Shown here one piece after another: positions 47,108-55,281 of a stretch of DNA of 64,000 nucleotides; within the stretch, counting starts at the first letter, position 1; each line of letters opens with the position of its first letter. The stretch comes from Rivibacter sp049446155 (lineage in GTDB: Bacteria; Pseudomonadota; Gammaproteobacteria; Burkholderiales; Burkholderiaceae_C). A program made the position numbers and the translations under genes. The DNA lies in the NCBI RefSeq assembly GCF_049446155.1, contig NZ_JBMSEE010000001.1:496001-560000 (forward strand), in the 5' to 3' direction. A model generated the notes under the pieces. It was given only the letters and a program-made list of their open reading frames with translations. It made no database searches and was not told the origin of the DNA.

Positions 47108-48073
47108 TCAGAGCCAGCCGGCGCGGCGGAAGCGGCGCCACAGCAGCACGCAGGCCAGCGTGATCACGCCGAGCGCGAACGGATAGCCCCAGCGCCACTT
47201 GAGCTCGGGCATCACCTCGAAGTTCATGCCCCAGATGCCGGCGAAGGCGGTCGCGACCGCGAAGATGCCGGCCCAGGCCGCCAGCCGCTTGGTGGTCTCG
47301 CTTTCCTCGATCGTCACCATCGACAGGTTGACCTGGATCGCGATGCCGATCGTGTCGCGGATGCCGTCGATCGCGGCATTGATGCGCGCAAGGTGGTCGG
47401 CGACGTCGCGGAAGTAGTCCTGCGTCTGCGTGCACAGTGCCGGCACGCGCCCGCCGTACAGCTTGCCGACCGCCTCGAGCAGCGGCGCGACCGCATGGCG
47501 CAGCACCGTGACGCGCCGCTTGAGCTCGTACAGGCGCTTGACGTTGCCTCGCGCCGCACCCGGCTCGAAGATCTTCTCCTCGATCGCCTCGAGCTCGGCC
47601 TCGAGTTCGTCAATCACCGGAAAGTAGCGGTCGACCACCGCGTCCATCAACGCATAGAACACATAGCTGGAGCCGTAGCGCAGCAGCTCGGGCTCGCGCT
47701 CGGCGCGCGCACGCACGCCCAGGAAGCCCTTGGCGCTGCGGTTGCGCACCGACAGCACGAAGTTCTGGCCGACGAAGACATTGACCTCGCCGAGGTTGAG
47801 CTCCAGGCCCTGGATCTCGACCAGGTGCATCGCGGCGAACAACTGGTCGCCGTACTCCTCGATCTTGGGTCGCTGGTGGCCGTGGCTCGCGTCTTCGACC
47901 GCCAGCGGGTGGAGGTCGAACTCGCGCTGCGCGTGCGCCAGCTCGGCGTCGCTCGCGTCCGCCAACGCGACCCAGACGAAACACTCCGGCCGGCGCACGT
48001 ACTCGCCGATCGATTCGACCGGAATGTCCGCGAGCTTGCGGCCCTGCTGGTAGGCGACACAGTTGATCAGCAT
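47108..48073 (-). CDS. corA: CorA-family magnesium/cobalt transporter
   Basis: This 321-residue protein has the long helical cytoplasmic funnel of CorA. At its C-terminus are two membrane helices with the selectivity motif GMNF (in IWGMNFEVMPELKWRWGYP). CorA forms pentameric channels for Mg2+ and Co2+. Its location between kdpC and kdpD is unusual: the gene has the same strand and spacing (19 nt after kdpC, 7 nt before kdpD). A TAATAT hexamer ends 6 nt before the ATG, so corA may have its own near-leaderless promoter inside the end of kdpC, separating kdpFABC from kdpDE expression. Confidence 0.92.
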   Translation of the reverse strand: MLINCVAYQQGRKLADIPVESIGEYVRRPECFVWVALADASDAELAHAQREFDLHPLAVEDASHGHQRPKIEEYGDQLFAAMHLVEIQGLELNLGEVNVFVGQNFVLSVRNRSAKGFLGVRARAEREPELLRYGSSYVFYALMDAVVDRYFPVIDELEAELEAIEEKIFEPGAARGNVKRLYELKRRVTVLRHAVAPLLEAVGKLYGGRVPALCTQTQDYFRDVADHLARINAAIDGIRDTIGIAIQVNLSMVTIEESETTKRLAAWAGIFAVATAFAGIWGMNFEVMPELKWRWGYPFALGVITLACVLLWRRFRRAGWL

Positions 48074-48092
48074 GGCGCGATATTAGGCAGCG

Positions 48093-48779
48093 TCAGCGGC
48101 TCGTGGTTGACGGCATGCCCGGGTTGGTGGGGCGATGCCGCGCGGCATCGTCGAGCGCGAGGTTGAGCGGCAGCACCTCCACGCGCGGCTCGCCCAGGAA
48201 GCCCAGCCAGCGGCCCTGCGTGTGCTCGCCGACCAGCGCGCGCACCTGCTCGACCGGCAGGCCGCGCGCCCGCGCGACGCGCGCGACCTGGTAGTCGGCC
48301 GCGGCGCGGCTGATGTGCGGGTCCAGCCCGCTGGCCGATGCCGTGACCAGGTCAACCGGCACCGACTGCTGGTTGTCCGGGTCGGCCGCGCGCAGCGCCT
48401 CGATGCGCGCCTTGACGGCTTCGGTCAGCGCCGGGTTCAGCGGGCCCTGGTTCGAGCCGCTGGAGGCTTGCGCGTTGCTGGCCATCGGTCCGGTCGCCGA
48501 GGGTCGACCCCAGAAATACTTCGGGTCGCTGAAGCTTTGGCCGATCAGGCGCGAACCGACCAGCTTGCCTTCGCGCTCAAGCAGGCTGCCGGCGGCCTGC
48601 CCGGGGAACATCAGCCGTGCGGCACCGGTGGTCAGCAGCGGATAGGCCAGGCCCGTCACGACGCTGAGCACGATGAACAGCACGATGGCCGGTCGCCACA
48701 GCGCTGCGTGCGCGTCGCCGGCGTGGGCCGCCTGGCCGCCTGCCGCGCGCGAGGCACTCGGGGTGGTGGTTGAACTCAT
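48093..48779 (-). CDS. kdpC: K+-transporting ATPase subunit C
   Basis: This 228-residue protein has one N-terminal membrane helix (about residues 29-50, AIVLFIVLSVVTGLAYPLL). A periplasmic domain with KdpC hallmarks follows: YFWGRPSATGPMASNAQASSGSNQGPLNP and VTASASGLDPHISRAAADYQVARVA. KdpC stabilises the KdpA-KdpB complex. The N-terminal 25 residues are an Ala/Ser-rich extension. It sits 26 nt after kdpB. The start ATG at 48779 is the only sensible one; the open frame further upstream is a shadow of kdpB. Confidence 0.95.
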   Translation of the reverse strand: MSSTTTPSASRAAGGQAAHAGDAHAALWRPAIVLFIVLSVVTGLAYPLLTTGAARLMFPGQAAGSLLEREGKLVGSRLIGQSFSDPKYFWGRPSATGPMASNAQASSGSNQGPLNPALTEAVKARIEALRAADPDNQQSVPVDLVTASASGLDPHISRAAADYQVARVARARGLPVEQVRALVGEHTQGRWLGFLGEPRVEVLPLNLALDDAARHRPTNPGMPSTTSR

Positions 48780-48805
48780 GGTCAAAGGTCTCCTTGGGGC
48801 GCAGG

Positions 48806-50896
48806 TCAGGCCAGGTGCAGCGCGACCAGCGCGAGATCGATCAGCTTGATGCCCACGAAGGGCACGACGATGCCGCCCAGGCCGAACACCAGCAGGTTGC
48901 GGCGCAGCAGCGCGGCGGCGCCGAGAGGTCGGTAGGTGATGCCCTTCAAGGCCAGCGGGATCAGGAACACGATCACCAGCGCGTTGAAGATCACCGCGCT
49001 CAGGATCGCGCTGGCCGGGCTGGCCAGGTGCATCACGTTGAGCGCGCCGAGCTGCGGATAGGTGGCGACGAAGGCCGCCGGGATGATCGCGAAGTACTTG
49101 GCGATGTCGTTGGCGACGCTGAAGGTGGTGAGCGCGCCGCGCGTCATCAGCATCTGCTTGCCGGTCTCGACGATCTCGATCAGCTTGGTCGGGTTGCTGT
49201 CGAGGTCGACCATGTTGCCGGCCTCCTTGGCGGCCTGGGTGCCGCTGTTCATCGCCACCGCGACGTCGGCCTGCGCGAGCGCCGGCGCGTCGTTGGTGCC
49301 GTCGCCGGTCATCGCGACCATGCGGCCCTCGCCCTGGTGCGAGCGGATGAGCGTCAGCTTGGCCTCGGGCGTGGCTTCGGCGAGGAAGTCGTCGACACCC
49401 GCCTCGGCGGCGATCGCCGCAGCGGTGAGCCGGTTGTCGCCGGTGACCATGACCGTCTTGATGCCCATGCGGCGCAGCTGGGCGAAGCGCTCCTTGATGC
49501 CGCCCTTGACGATGTCCTTGAGCTCGATGACGCCGAGCACGCGCGCGCCGTCGGCCACCACCAGCGGCGTCGAACCGCGCCGGGCGACGTCGTCGATCTG
49601 CGTCTGAAGCGCCTGGGGCCAGGTGCCGCCTTGCGACTCGACATGCTTGCGGATCGCGTCGCCGGCGCCCTTGTGGATGGTGCGTCCCGACAGCGCGACA
49701 CCGCTCATGCGCGTTTGCGCGCTGAAGTGGATGAAGTGCGCCCCCAGACGCTCGAGGTCGCGTTCGCGCAGGTTGAACTTCTGCTTCGCAAGCACGACCA
49801 CGCTGCGGCCTTCGGGCGTCTCGTCGGCCAGCGAGGCGAGCTGGGCGGCGTCGGCGAGCTCCTGCTCGGTGACGCCCGGCGCCGGCAGGAAGGCGCTGGC
49901 CTGACGGTTGCCGAGCGTGATGGTGCCGGTCTTGTCGAGCAGCAGCACATCGACGTCGCCGGCCGCCTCGACCGCGCGGCCCGAGGTGGCGATCACGTTG
50001 GCCGCCATCATGCGGCTCATGCCGGCCACACCGATGGCTGACAACAGCCCGGCGATCGTGGTCGGGATCAGGCACACCAGCAGCGCGACCAGCGCGGTGA
50101 TCGTGATCGGCGCGCCGGCGCCCGCCGCCTCGACGCTGAAGATCGAGAACGGCAGCAGCGTCACGGTCACGACCAGGAACACCAGGGTCAGCGCGACCAG
50201 AAGGATGGTCAGCGCGATCTCGTTGGGCGTCTTGCGGCGCTTGGCGTTCTCGACCATTGCGATCATGCGGTCGACGAAGGTCTCGCCCGGGTTCACGTCG
50301 ACGCGCACGATGATCCAGTCGCTCATCACGCGTGTGCCGCCGGTCACCGCCGAGAAGTCGCCGCCGCTTTCGCGGATCACCGGCGCCGATTCGCCGGTGA
50401 TCGCGCTTTCGTCGACCGTGGCGACGCCTTCGATCACGGTGCCGTCGGCCGGGATCAGCTCGCCCGCGGCGACCTGCACGATGTCGCCGCGGCGAAGCTT
50501 GTCGGCCTCGAGCGTGTGCCAGGGCGTGCCGAACAGCGGCCGGCCTTCCTCATGGCTCCTGGGTACGTCGAGCTTCTTGGCCCAGGTCTGCTTCTTCAGC
50601 CCGCGCAGGCTTTGCGCCTGCGCCTTGCTGCGGCCCTCGGCAAGTGCCTCGGCGAAGTTGGCGAACAGCACCGTGAACCACAGCCACAGTGCCACCGCGA
50701 GCACGAAGCCGAACGGCGCCTCGCTGCGACCGACCGCGGCCTGCAGCGCCAGCGCGCTGGTCAGGACGCTGCCGACATAGACGACGAACATCACCGGATT
50801 GCGCCATTGCACCCGCGGATCGAGCTTGCGAAGCGCGTCCACCAGGGCCGGCTTGACCAGCGCCGGATCGAACAGGGAGAAGGTCTTGCGTGTCAT
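48806..50896 (-). CDS. kdpB: K+-transporting P-type ATPase subunit B
   Basis: This 696-residue P-type ATPase subunit powers K+ uptake through KdpA. The phosphorylation motif LLDKTGTITLGN (Asp near residue 320) and ITGESAPV lie in their usual places. MTGDGTNDAPALAQADVAVAMNSG and the Kdp-specific VDLDSNPTKLIEIV follow. Seven membrane helices are consistent with the family. It is 19 nt downstream of kdpA on the minus strand and precedes kdpC. Confidence 0.97.
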   Translation of the reverse strand: MTRKTFSLFDPALVKPALVDALRKLDPRVQWRNPVMFVVYVGSVLTSALALQAAVGRSEAPFGFVLAVALWLWFTVLFANFAEALAEGRSKAQAQSLRGLKKQTWAKKLDVPRSHEEGRPLFGTPWHTLEADKLRRGDIVQVAAGELIPADGTVIEGVATVDESAITGESAPVIRESGGDFSAVTGGTRVMSDWIIVRVDVNPGETFVDRMIAMVENAKRRKTPNEIALTILLVALTLVFLVVTVTLLPFSIFSVEAAGAGAPITITALVALLVCLIPTTIAGLLSAIGVAGMSRMMAANVIATSGRAVEAAGDVDVLLLDKTGTITLGNRQASAFLPAPGVTEQELADAAQLASLADETPEGRSVVVLAKQKFNLRERDLERLGAHFIHFSAQTRMSGVALSGRTIHKGAGDAIRKHVESQGGTWPQALQTQIDDVARRGSTPLVVADGARVLGVIELKDIVKGGIKERFAQLRRMGIKTVMVTGDNRLTAAAIAAEAGVDDFLAEATPEAKLTLIRSHQGEGRMVAMTGDGTNDAPALAQADVAVAMNSGTQAAKEAGNMVDLDSNPTKLIEIVETGKQMLMTRGALTTFSVANDIAKYFAIIPAAFVATYPQLGALNVMHLASPASAILSAVIFNALVIVFLIPLALKGITYRPLGAAALLRRNLLVFGLGGIVVPFVGIKLIDLALVALHLA

Positions 50897-50915
50897 GTTG
50901 CAGCCCTCCTGCGCA

Positions 50916-52712
50916 TCAGCGGCCCGACCAGAGCACCAGGTGCTCGATCACAGGCCCCAGCGCCAGGCCGGGCACGTAGTTGAGAAGGCCGACCAGCAGC
51001 ACGGTGCCGATCAGCAGCGCCACGAACAGCGGACCATGGGTGGGCATGGTCCCTTCGGTCACCGCAATGCGCTTCTTGGCCGCCAGGCCGCCGGCGATCG
51101 CCAGCACCGGCACGATCACGCCGAAGCGGCCGAACCACATCGCCAGCGCAAGCAGCACGTTGTAGAAGGGCGTGTTGGCCGAGAGCCCTGCGAAGGCGCT
51201 GCCGTTGTTGTTGGCGGCCGAGCTCAGCGCATAGAAGATCTCGCTGAAGCCGTGCGCGCCCGGGTTGGCGATGCCGGCGCGGCCGGCGCCGCTCGTCACC
51301 GCGATCGCGGTGCCGGCCAGCACCAGGATCGGCGTCACGAGGATGGCGATCGAGACCATCTTCATCTCGCGCGCCTCGATCTTCTTGCCCAGGTACTCGG
51401 GCGTGCGGCCGATCATCAGGCCGGCCAGGAAGACCGCGAGGATCGCGAACACCAGCATGCCGTACAGGCCCGAGCCGACGCCGCCGAACACCACCTCGCC
51501 GAGCTGCATCAGCACCATCGGCACCGCGCCGCCCAACGGCGTGAAGGAGTCGTGCATCGCGATCACAGCGCCGCACGAGGCGGCCGTCGTGATCGCGGCG
51601 AACAGGCCTGACTGGCCGATGCCGAAGCGCACCTCCTTGCCTTCCATGTTGCCGCCCGACTGCAACGCCGTGGCCGCCTGGTCGACGCCGAGCGCGGCGA
51701 TGTGCGGATTGCCCTGCTGCTCGAAGGCCATCGCGCCGATCGCGAACACCGTGAACAGCGCCGCCATCGCGGCGAACACCGCGATGCCCTGGCGCCGGTC
51801 GCCGACCATCTGCCCGAACGTGAAGCACAGCGCGGCAGGGATCGCGAAGATCGCCAGCATCTGCACCAGGTTCGACAGCGGCGTCGGATTCTCGTAGGGA
51901 TGGGCCGAGTTGGCGTTGAAGAAGCCGCCGCCGTTGGTGCCCAGCATCTTGATCGCCAGCTGCGAGGCCACCGGCCCCATCGCCAGCGTCTGGGTTGTCG
52001 CCTTGACGGTCTCGGTCACCGGCTTGCCCTCGGCATCGGCCACCGGCTGGCCCTGCGCGTCGAGCTTGGGCGCCTGGTAGTCCACCGCCTCGATGCGCGT
52101 CGCCTCGCGGTAGGCATCGAAGTTCTGGATCACGCCTTCGCCGACGAAGAACAGCGCCAGCACGAACGAAATGGGCAGCAGCAGCCACAGCGTGATGCGC
52201 GTGAGGTCGGCCCAGACGTTGCCGATCGACGCCACGCTGGCGCGCGCAAAGCCGCGGATCAGGGCAATGGCGACGGCAATGCCGGTGGCGGCCGACAGGA
52301 AGTTCTGCACCGTCAGCGCCAGCATCTGGGTCAGGTAGCTCATCGTCGACTCGCCGCCGTAGCCCTGCCAGTTGGTGTTGGTGACAAAGCTCACCGCGGT
52401 GTTGAACGACGAATCCGGCGTCACCGCGCCGAAGCCCTGCGGGTTCAGCGGCAGCACGCCCTGCAGCCGCTGCAGCGCATACACGGCCGCGAGGCCGAGG
52501 GCGTTGAAGATCAGCAGGCCGATCGCATAGCGCAGCCAGCCGGTCTCGGCGTCGGGGTTGACGCCCGCCAGTCGGAACAGGCCGCGCTCGATCGGCGCCA
52601 CCCAGCGCAGGCGGCCCTCGACGACGCGCACGATGTAGCCGCCCAGCGGCCAGGCAATCGCCAGCACGAGGACGGCGTAGACGGCCAGCAGCATCCAGCT
52701 CGAGGTGGTCAT
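50916..52712 (-). CDS. kdpA: K+-transporting ATPase subunit A
   Basis: This 598-residue channel-like subunit takes up K+ from the periplasm. It contains the four selectivity-loop repeats of the SKT fold, seen as FNTAVSFVTNTNWQGYGGE, NGGGFFNANSAHPYENP, SCGAVIAMHDSF and ALSSAANNNGSAFAGL. The start MTTSSWMLLAVYAVLV is conserved; the open frame upstream is the shadow of kdpF. It begins 1 nt after kdpF, so translation is probably coupled. Confidence 0.97.
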   Translation of the reverse strand: MTTSSWMLLAVYAVLVLAIAWPLGGYIVRVVEGRLRWVAPIERGLFRLAGVNPDAETGWLRYAIGLLIFNALGLAAVYALQRLQGVLPLNPQGFGAVTPDSSFNTAVSFVTNTNWQGYGGESTMSYLTQMLALTVQNFLSAATGIAVAIALIRGFARASVASIGNVWADLTRITLWLLLPISFVLALFFVGEGVIQNFDAYREATRIEAVDYQAPKLDAQGQPVADAEGKPVTETVKATTQTLAMGPVASQLAIKMLGTNGGGFFNANSAHPYENPTPLSNLVQMLAIFAIPAALCFTFGQMVGDRRQGIAVFAAMAALFTVFAIGAMAFEQQGNPHIAALGVDQAATALQSGGNMEGKEVRFGIGQSGLFAAITTAASCGAVIAMHDSFTPLGGAVPMVLMQLGEVVFGGVGSGLYGMLVFAILAVFLAGLMIGRTPEYLGKKIEAREMKMVSIAILVTPILVLAGTAIAVTSGAGRAGIANPGAHGFSEIFYALSSAANNNGSAFAGLSANTPFYNVLLALAMWFGRFGVIVPVLAIAGGLAAKKRIAVTEGTMPTHGPLFVALLIGTVLLVGLLNYVPGLALGPVIEHLVLWSGR

Positions 52713-52713
52713 G

Positions 52714-52803
52714 TCAGATCTCCTCGGCGCACAGCAGCGCGAACACGAGGTAGGCCGCCAGCCCGACGGCGATGACACCGCCGATCACATACAGCGCGCT
52801 CAT
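52714..52803 (-). CDS. kdpF: K+-transporting ATPase subunit F
   Basis: This 29-residue single-helix protein (MSALYVIGGVIAVGLAAYLV) has the length and composition of KdpF, the small stabiliser of the KdpABC complex. The C-terminus ALLCAEEI ends in the usual acidic residues. Its ATG overlaps the stop of an upstream 31-codon ORF (ATGA) and its stop is 1 nt before kdpA, so it sits in a tightly coupled chain. Confidence 0.9.
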   Translation of the reverse strand: MSALYVIGGVIAVGLAAYLVFALLCAEEI

Positions 52804-52895
52804 GCCTGGCCTCCCAGCAGCCTCGCGCAGCCCAACGCCAGCGCGACGGCCGAGCCCGCCAGTGCGGCCAGCGCGGCGATGTAGACGATGTCCAT
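52800..52895 (-). CDS. Small membrane ORF ahead of kdpF
   Basis: This 31-residue frame (MDIVYIAALAALAGSAVALA ... then LGCARLLGGQA) encodes one hydrophobic helix with a short basic tail. It has a strong GGGGAG ribosome site 6 nt before its ATG. Its stop overlaps the kdpF start (ATGA). It is too short to be listed by most gene callers. The single-helix design parallels KdpF itself. It could be a duplicated KdpF-like stabiliser or a regulatory peptide. No function is established; I know of similar small frames ahead of kdpF in other genomes only as an impression. Confidence 0.6.
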   Translation of the reverse strand: MDIVYIAALAALAGSAVALALGCARLLGGQA

Positions 52896-52902
52896 GCAAG
52901 CT

Positions 52903-52914
52903 CCCCTTTCGGGG
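52903..52914 (-). other. Small GAAA-tetraloop hairpin over a ribosome site
   Basis: On the minus strand CCCC-GAAA-GGGG is a 4-bp stem with a GNRA tetraloop, and its 3' arm is the GGGG of the ribosome site for the 31-codon ORF. The stem is short, so occlusion would be partial. Confidence 0.3.
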
Positions 52915-52982
52915 CATCCGTTTCGATGCCGATCAGTCTGCGCACGAGGGCGTCAGCGAGGGATCAAGACCGCGGCGGCGGG

Positions 52983-53000
52983 CGTAAAGACGCCGTAAAG
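52983..53000 (-). promoter_or_regulatory. Tandem CTTTACG repeats, candidate KdpE site
   Basis: On the minus strand CTTTACG occurs twice, 11 bp apart, about 90-105 nt upstream of the first kdp-operon ATG. OmpR-family regulators typically bind tandem half-sites about one helical turn apart, so this is a reasonable KdpE operator. Confidence 0.45.
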
Positions 53001-53032
53001 GCGCGCACCGTCGTCGGGCAGAATTACTGTAC

Positions 53033-53060
53033 TTGACAGTCCACTATCGGTCACTACACT
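53033..53060 (+). promoter_or_regulatory. Strong sigma-70 promoter of the porin gene
   Basis: TTGACA and TACACT are separated by 16 nt and lie about 140 nt before the porin start. The -35 box overlaps the inverted repeat ACTGT-N5-ACAGT (53026-53040), a possible operator. No other gene lies between it and the porin. The remaining 52896-53025 interval holds the kdp control region and no gene. Confidence 0.65.
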
Positions 53061-53199
53061 CCAGACGGTGCCATCCAGCACGGTGTCGCATCTATCCAAG
53101 CCTCGCGCGGCGCGCTCCCTAGGATCGCCCGGCACCGCGCAGGAAGCGGCGTCGCCCGCACCGCGCACTCGCAACACACCCCAACGAGGAGACCCTTCG

Positions 53200-54282
53200 A
53201 TGAAGCGCACCTTGATCGCCGCCGCTGCCCTGGCCTTGTCCGCCGGCGCTGTCCAAGCCCAGAACGTCACGCTCTACGGCCTCATTGATGCCGGGGTCGA
53301 GCGGCTCGACCACGTCGGCGCCGGCGACGACACGCTGTACCGCATGCCCACGATCGCCGGCTCGGCGGCCTCGCGCTGGGGCTTGCGCGGCAGCGAAGAC
53401 CTGGGCGGCGGACTGAAGGCCGTGTTCACGCTCGAGTCCGGCTTCGGCGCCGACAGCGGCGTCATGCAGCAGGGCAACCGCCTGTTCGGCCGCCAGGCCT
53501 TCGTCGGCCTCAGCAGTGACTGGGGCACCGTGTCGCTGGGCCGCCAGTACTCGATGCTCCTGCTCGGCTCGCTGTCGACCGACCTGTTTCTCGCGCAGAT
53601 CTACGGCGCCGGCGCGTTCGACCTCTTCCTCGCCGGCCCGCGCGTCGACAACGCGCTCGCCTACCAGGGCAAGTTCGGCGGCCTCACGCTCGGCGCGCTC
53701 TACAGCCTCGGGCGCGACGCCAACACCTGCGCCGGCGAGCGCGGCATTGGCCGCGAGTGCCACGCGTGGTCGGCCGTCGCCAAGTACGACGCGTCGTTGT
53801 GGGGCGTGGCGGCCTGGATCGACGAGCAGCGCGGCCTCCAGGGTGGCGCCAACACGCCGCCGACGGCCAACCTGGCCCACCTGACCGACCAGCGCGCCGC
53901 GGTCAACGGCTACGTGATGCTCGGCAAGACCAAGCTCGCCGCCAACTACATGCGCCGCGACAACGAGACCGCGGCTCCCGCGCTGCAAAAGAGCACGCTG
54001 TGGTCGCTGGCGGTGGCCCACCCGCTGACCGACAGCCTGACCTTCGAAGCGCAGTACTACGACTTCGCCTTCAAGGACAACGACAACGACGGCAAGATGC
54101 TCGCGCTGCGCGCCACCTACGCGTTCTCCAAGCGCACGGCGGCCTACGTCACGCTGGGCGCGCTCAGCAACGACGGCGCCGCTCAGTTCTCGCCCTCGGT
54201 CGGCCTGAGCGGCACGGCCCAGGCACCGGCGCCGGGCGAAAACCAGACCGGCGTGATGGCCGGCCTGCGCCACGCGTTCTGA
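53200..54282 (+). CDS. Gram-negative general porin
   Basis: This 360-residue outer membrane protein has a signal peptide (MKRTLIAAAALALSAGAVQA). The mature N-terminus QNVTLYGLIDAGVE is typical of Burkholderiales OmpC-like trimeric porins. The body shows alternating beta strands such as GLRGSEDLGGGLKAVFTLES, and the C-terminus ends in Phe (GLRHAF), which the Bam machinery recognises. The ATG has an AGGAGA site. A strong promoter lies upstream with a possible operator over its -35 box, consistent with high and regulated expression. Substrate preference cannot be read. Confidence 0.93.
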   Translation: MKRTLIAAAALALSAGAVQAQNVTLYGLIDAGVERLDHVGAGDDTLYRMPTIAGSAASRWGLRGSEDLGGGLKAVFTLESGFGADSGVMQQGNRLFGRQAFVGLSSDWGTVSLGRQYSMLLLGSLSTDLFLAQIYGAGAFDLFLAGPRVDNALAYQGKFGGLTLGALYSLGRDANTCAGERGIGRECHAWSAVAKYDASLWGVAAWIDEQRGLQGGANTPPTANLAHLTDQRAAVNGYVMLGKTKLAANYMRRDNETAAPALQKSTLWSLAVAHPLTDSLTFEAQYYDFAFKDNDNDGKMLALRATYAFSKRTAAYVTLGALSNDGAAQFSPSVGLSGTAQAPAPGENQTGVMAGLRHAF

Positions 54283-54326
54283 GCGCGCCGCGCGCAGAAT
54301 CCGGGGCTCGCCACCAGGAGAGCCCC

Positions 54327-54863
54327 ATGCGCGAACGCCGCCCCGGGGAACCGCGGCGGCGTTCGGCTTTTGTGACGGTGATCGCGCGCTCGGTCACCGC
54401 GGGACTGCTGCTGGCAGGCCCGGCAGTCCAGGCCGAACCGTCGCGCGTCAACCCCTTCGACGACCCCTTCATCGCCGTCACCGACGGCTTGCCCGGCTGC
54501 CCCGAGCCCCAGGCGCCGACCTACACCGACGAGGAGTTCCGCGCCGAGGCCCACGACCGCTCGCAGCGCGGCGTGAGTTGCTGGATGGCCGGGCGCTGCC
54601 GGCTGCACAACGCCTACCTCTACGACCGCGAGATCGTGCCGCGCGTCAAGCGCGCGATCGAATCGACCCGCCGCTTCGACGCCACCCGCATCTGGGCGCT
54701 GGGGCAGCGCCGCGTCGTCTGGCTCAAGGGCTGCGTCGCCACGGCCGAACAGGCCGCCGAGATCGAGCGCATCGTGCGCGACATCGACGACGTCGAGGGC
54801 GTGCGCAACGAGCTGATGGTCGGCACCGCCGGCGCGCCTCCTTACCGCACGGCCCGTCCCTGA
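54327..54863 (+). CDS. Exported BON-domain protein
   Basis: This 178-residue protein has an N-terminal signal peptide preceded by a basic stretch (RSAFVTVIARSVTAGLLLAGPAVQA). A region with two Cys (GCPEP, SCWMAGRCRLHNAYLYDREI) follows, and then a C-terminal BON domain (IVPRVKRAIESTRRFDATRIWALGQRRVVWLKGCVATAEQAAEIERIV, shown here only as short cues). BON proteins bind phospholipids and support outer membrane or osmotic stress resistance. It follows the porin by 44 nt and has its own GGAGAG ribosome site. Its role is inferred from domain only. Confidence 0.72.
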   Translation: MRERRPGEPRRRSAFVTVIARSVTAGLLLAGPAVQAEPSRVNPFDDPFIAVTDGLPGCPEPQAPTYTDEEFRAEAHDRSQRGVSCWMAGRCRLHNAYLYDREIVPRVKRAIESTRRFDATRIWALGQRRVVWLKGCVATAEQAAEIERIVRDIDDVEGVRNELMVGTAGAPPYRTARP

Positions 54864-54994
54864 GCGCGGCGCGCGCCGCTGTCACCATCGCGCGACCCAC
54901 ACAGTTCCGCCTTGTCGCGCGGCCGCTGTGGCTGTTGCGGCGGCAGCCCAGGGCCTACGCTGGCGACACGCTTGCACGCCCCTGCGCCACCGCC

Positions 54995-55267
54995 ATGAAC
55001 ACCCTCGCTTCCCGTGCCCCTTCGGCCGCGCCCTGGCCCGACCTCCTGGCCTCGCTGGCCCACCGCATCGCGCGCCGGCTCGATCGCTTCGCGGCCGAGC
55101 GCCGCGAGCGCTTCGCGGCCGAGGCCTTGTCCGTGCTGAGCGACCGCGAGCTGCGCGACATCGGCCTGCGGCGCGCCGACCTGCCCCACCCCGGCATCTC
55201 GGCATGGATGGGCGATGATGGCGCGGCGCCGTGGGCCGGGCGCGCCCTGCGGCCCGATCGCTTCTGA
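54995..55267 (+). CDS. DUF1127-type small protein
   Basis: This 90-residue protein carries near its C-terminus the phrase ALSVLSDRELRDIGLRRADLPH, the hallmark of DUF1127 (YjiS-like) proteins, which are small, Arg-rich and found in alpha- and betaproteobacteria. Some members bind RNA or influence phosphate and biofilm traits. The Arg-rich helix (HRIARRLDRFAAERRERF) precedes it. The gene is short and follows the BON protein by 131 nt. Function here is unknown. Confidence 0.68.
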   Translation: MNTLASRAPSAAPWPDLLASLAHRIARRLDRFAAERRERFAAEALSVLSDRELRDIGLRRADLPHPGISAWMGDDGAAPWAGRALRPDRF

Positions 55268-55281
55268 CCCTGCGCTTCCCT

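Noticed and set aside
43738..47163. 1141-codon open frame antisense to kdpE-kdpD
   Set aside because: Low-complexity Arg/His/Ala sequence with no motif; it is the shadow of the well-conserved KdpE and KdpD.
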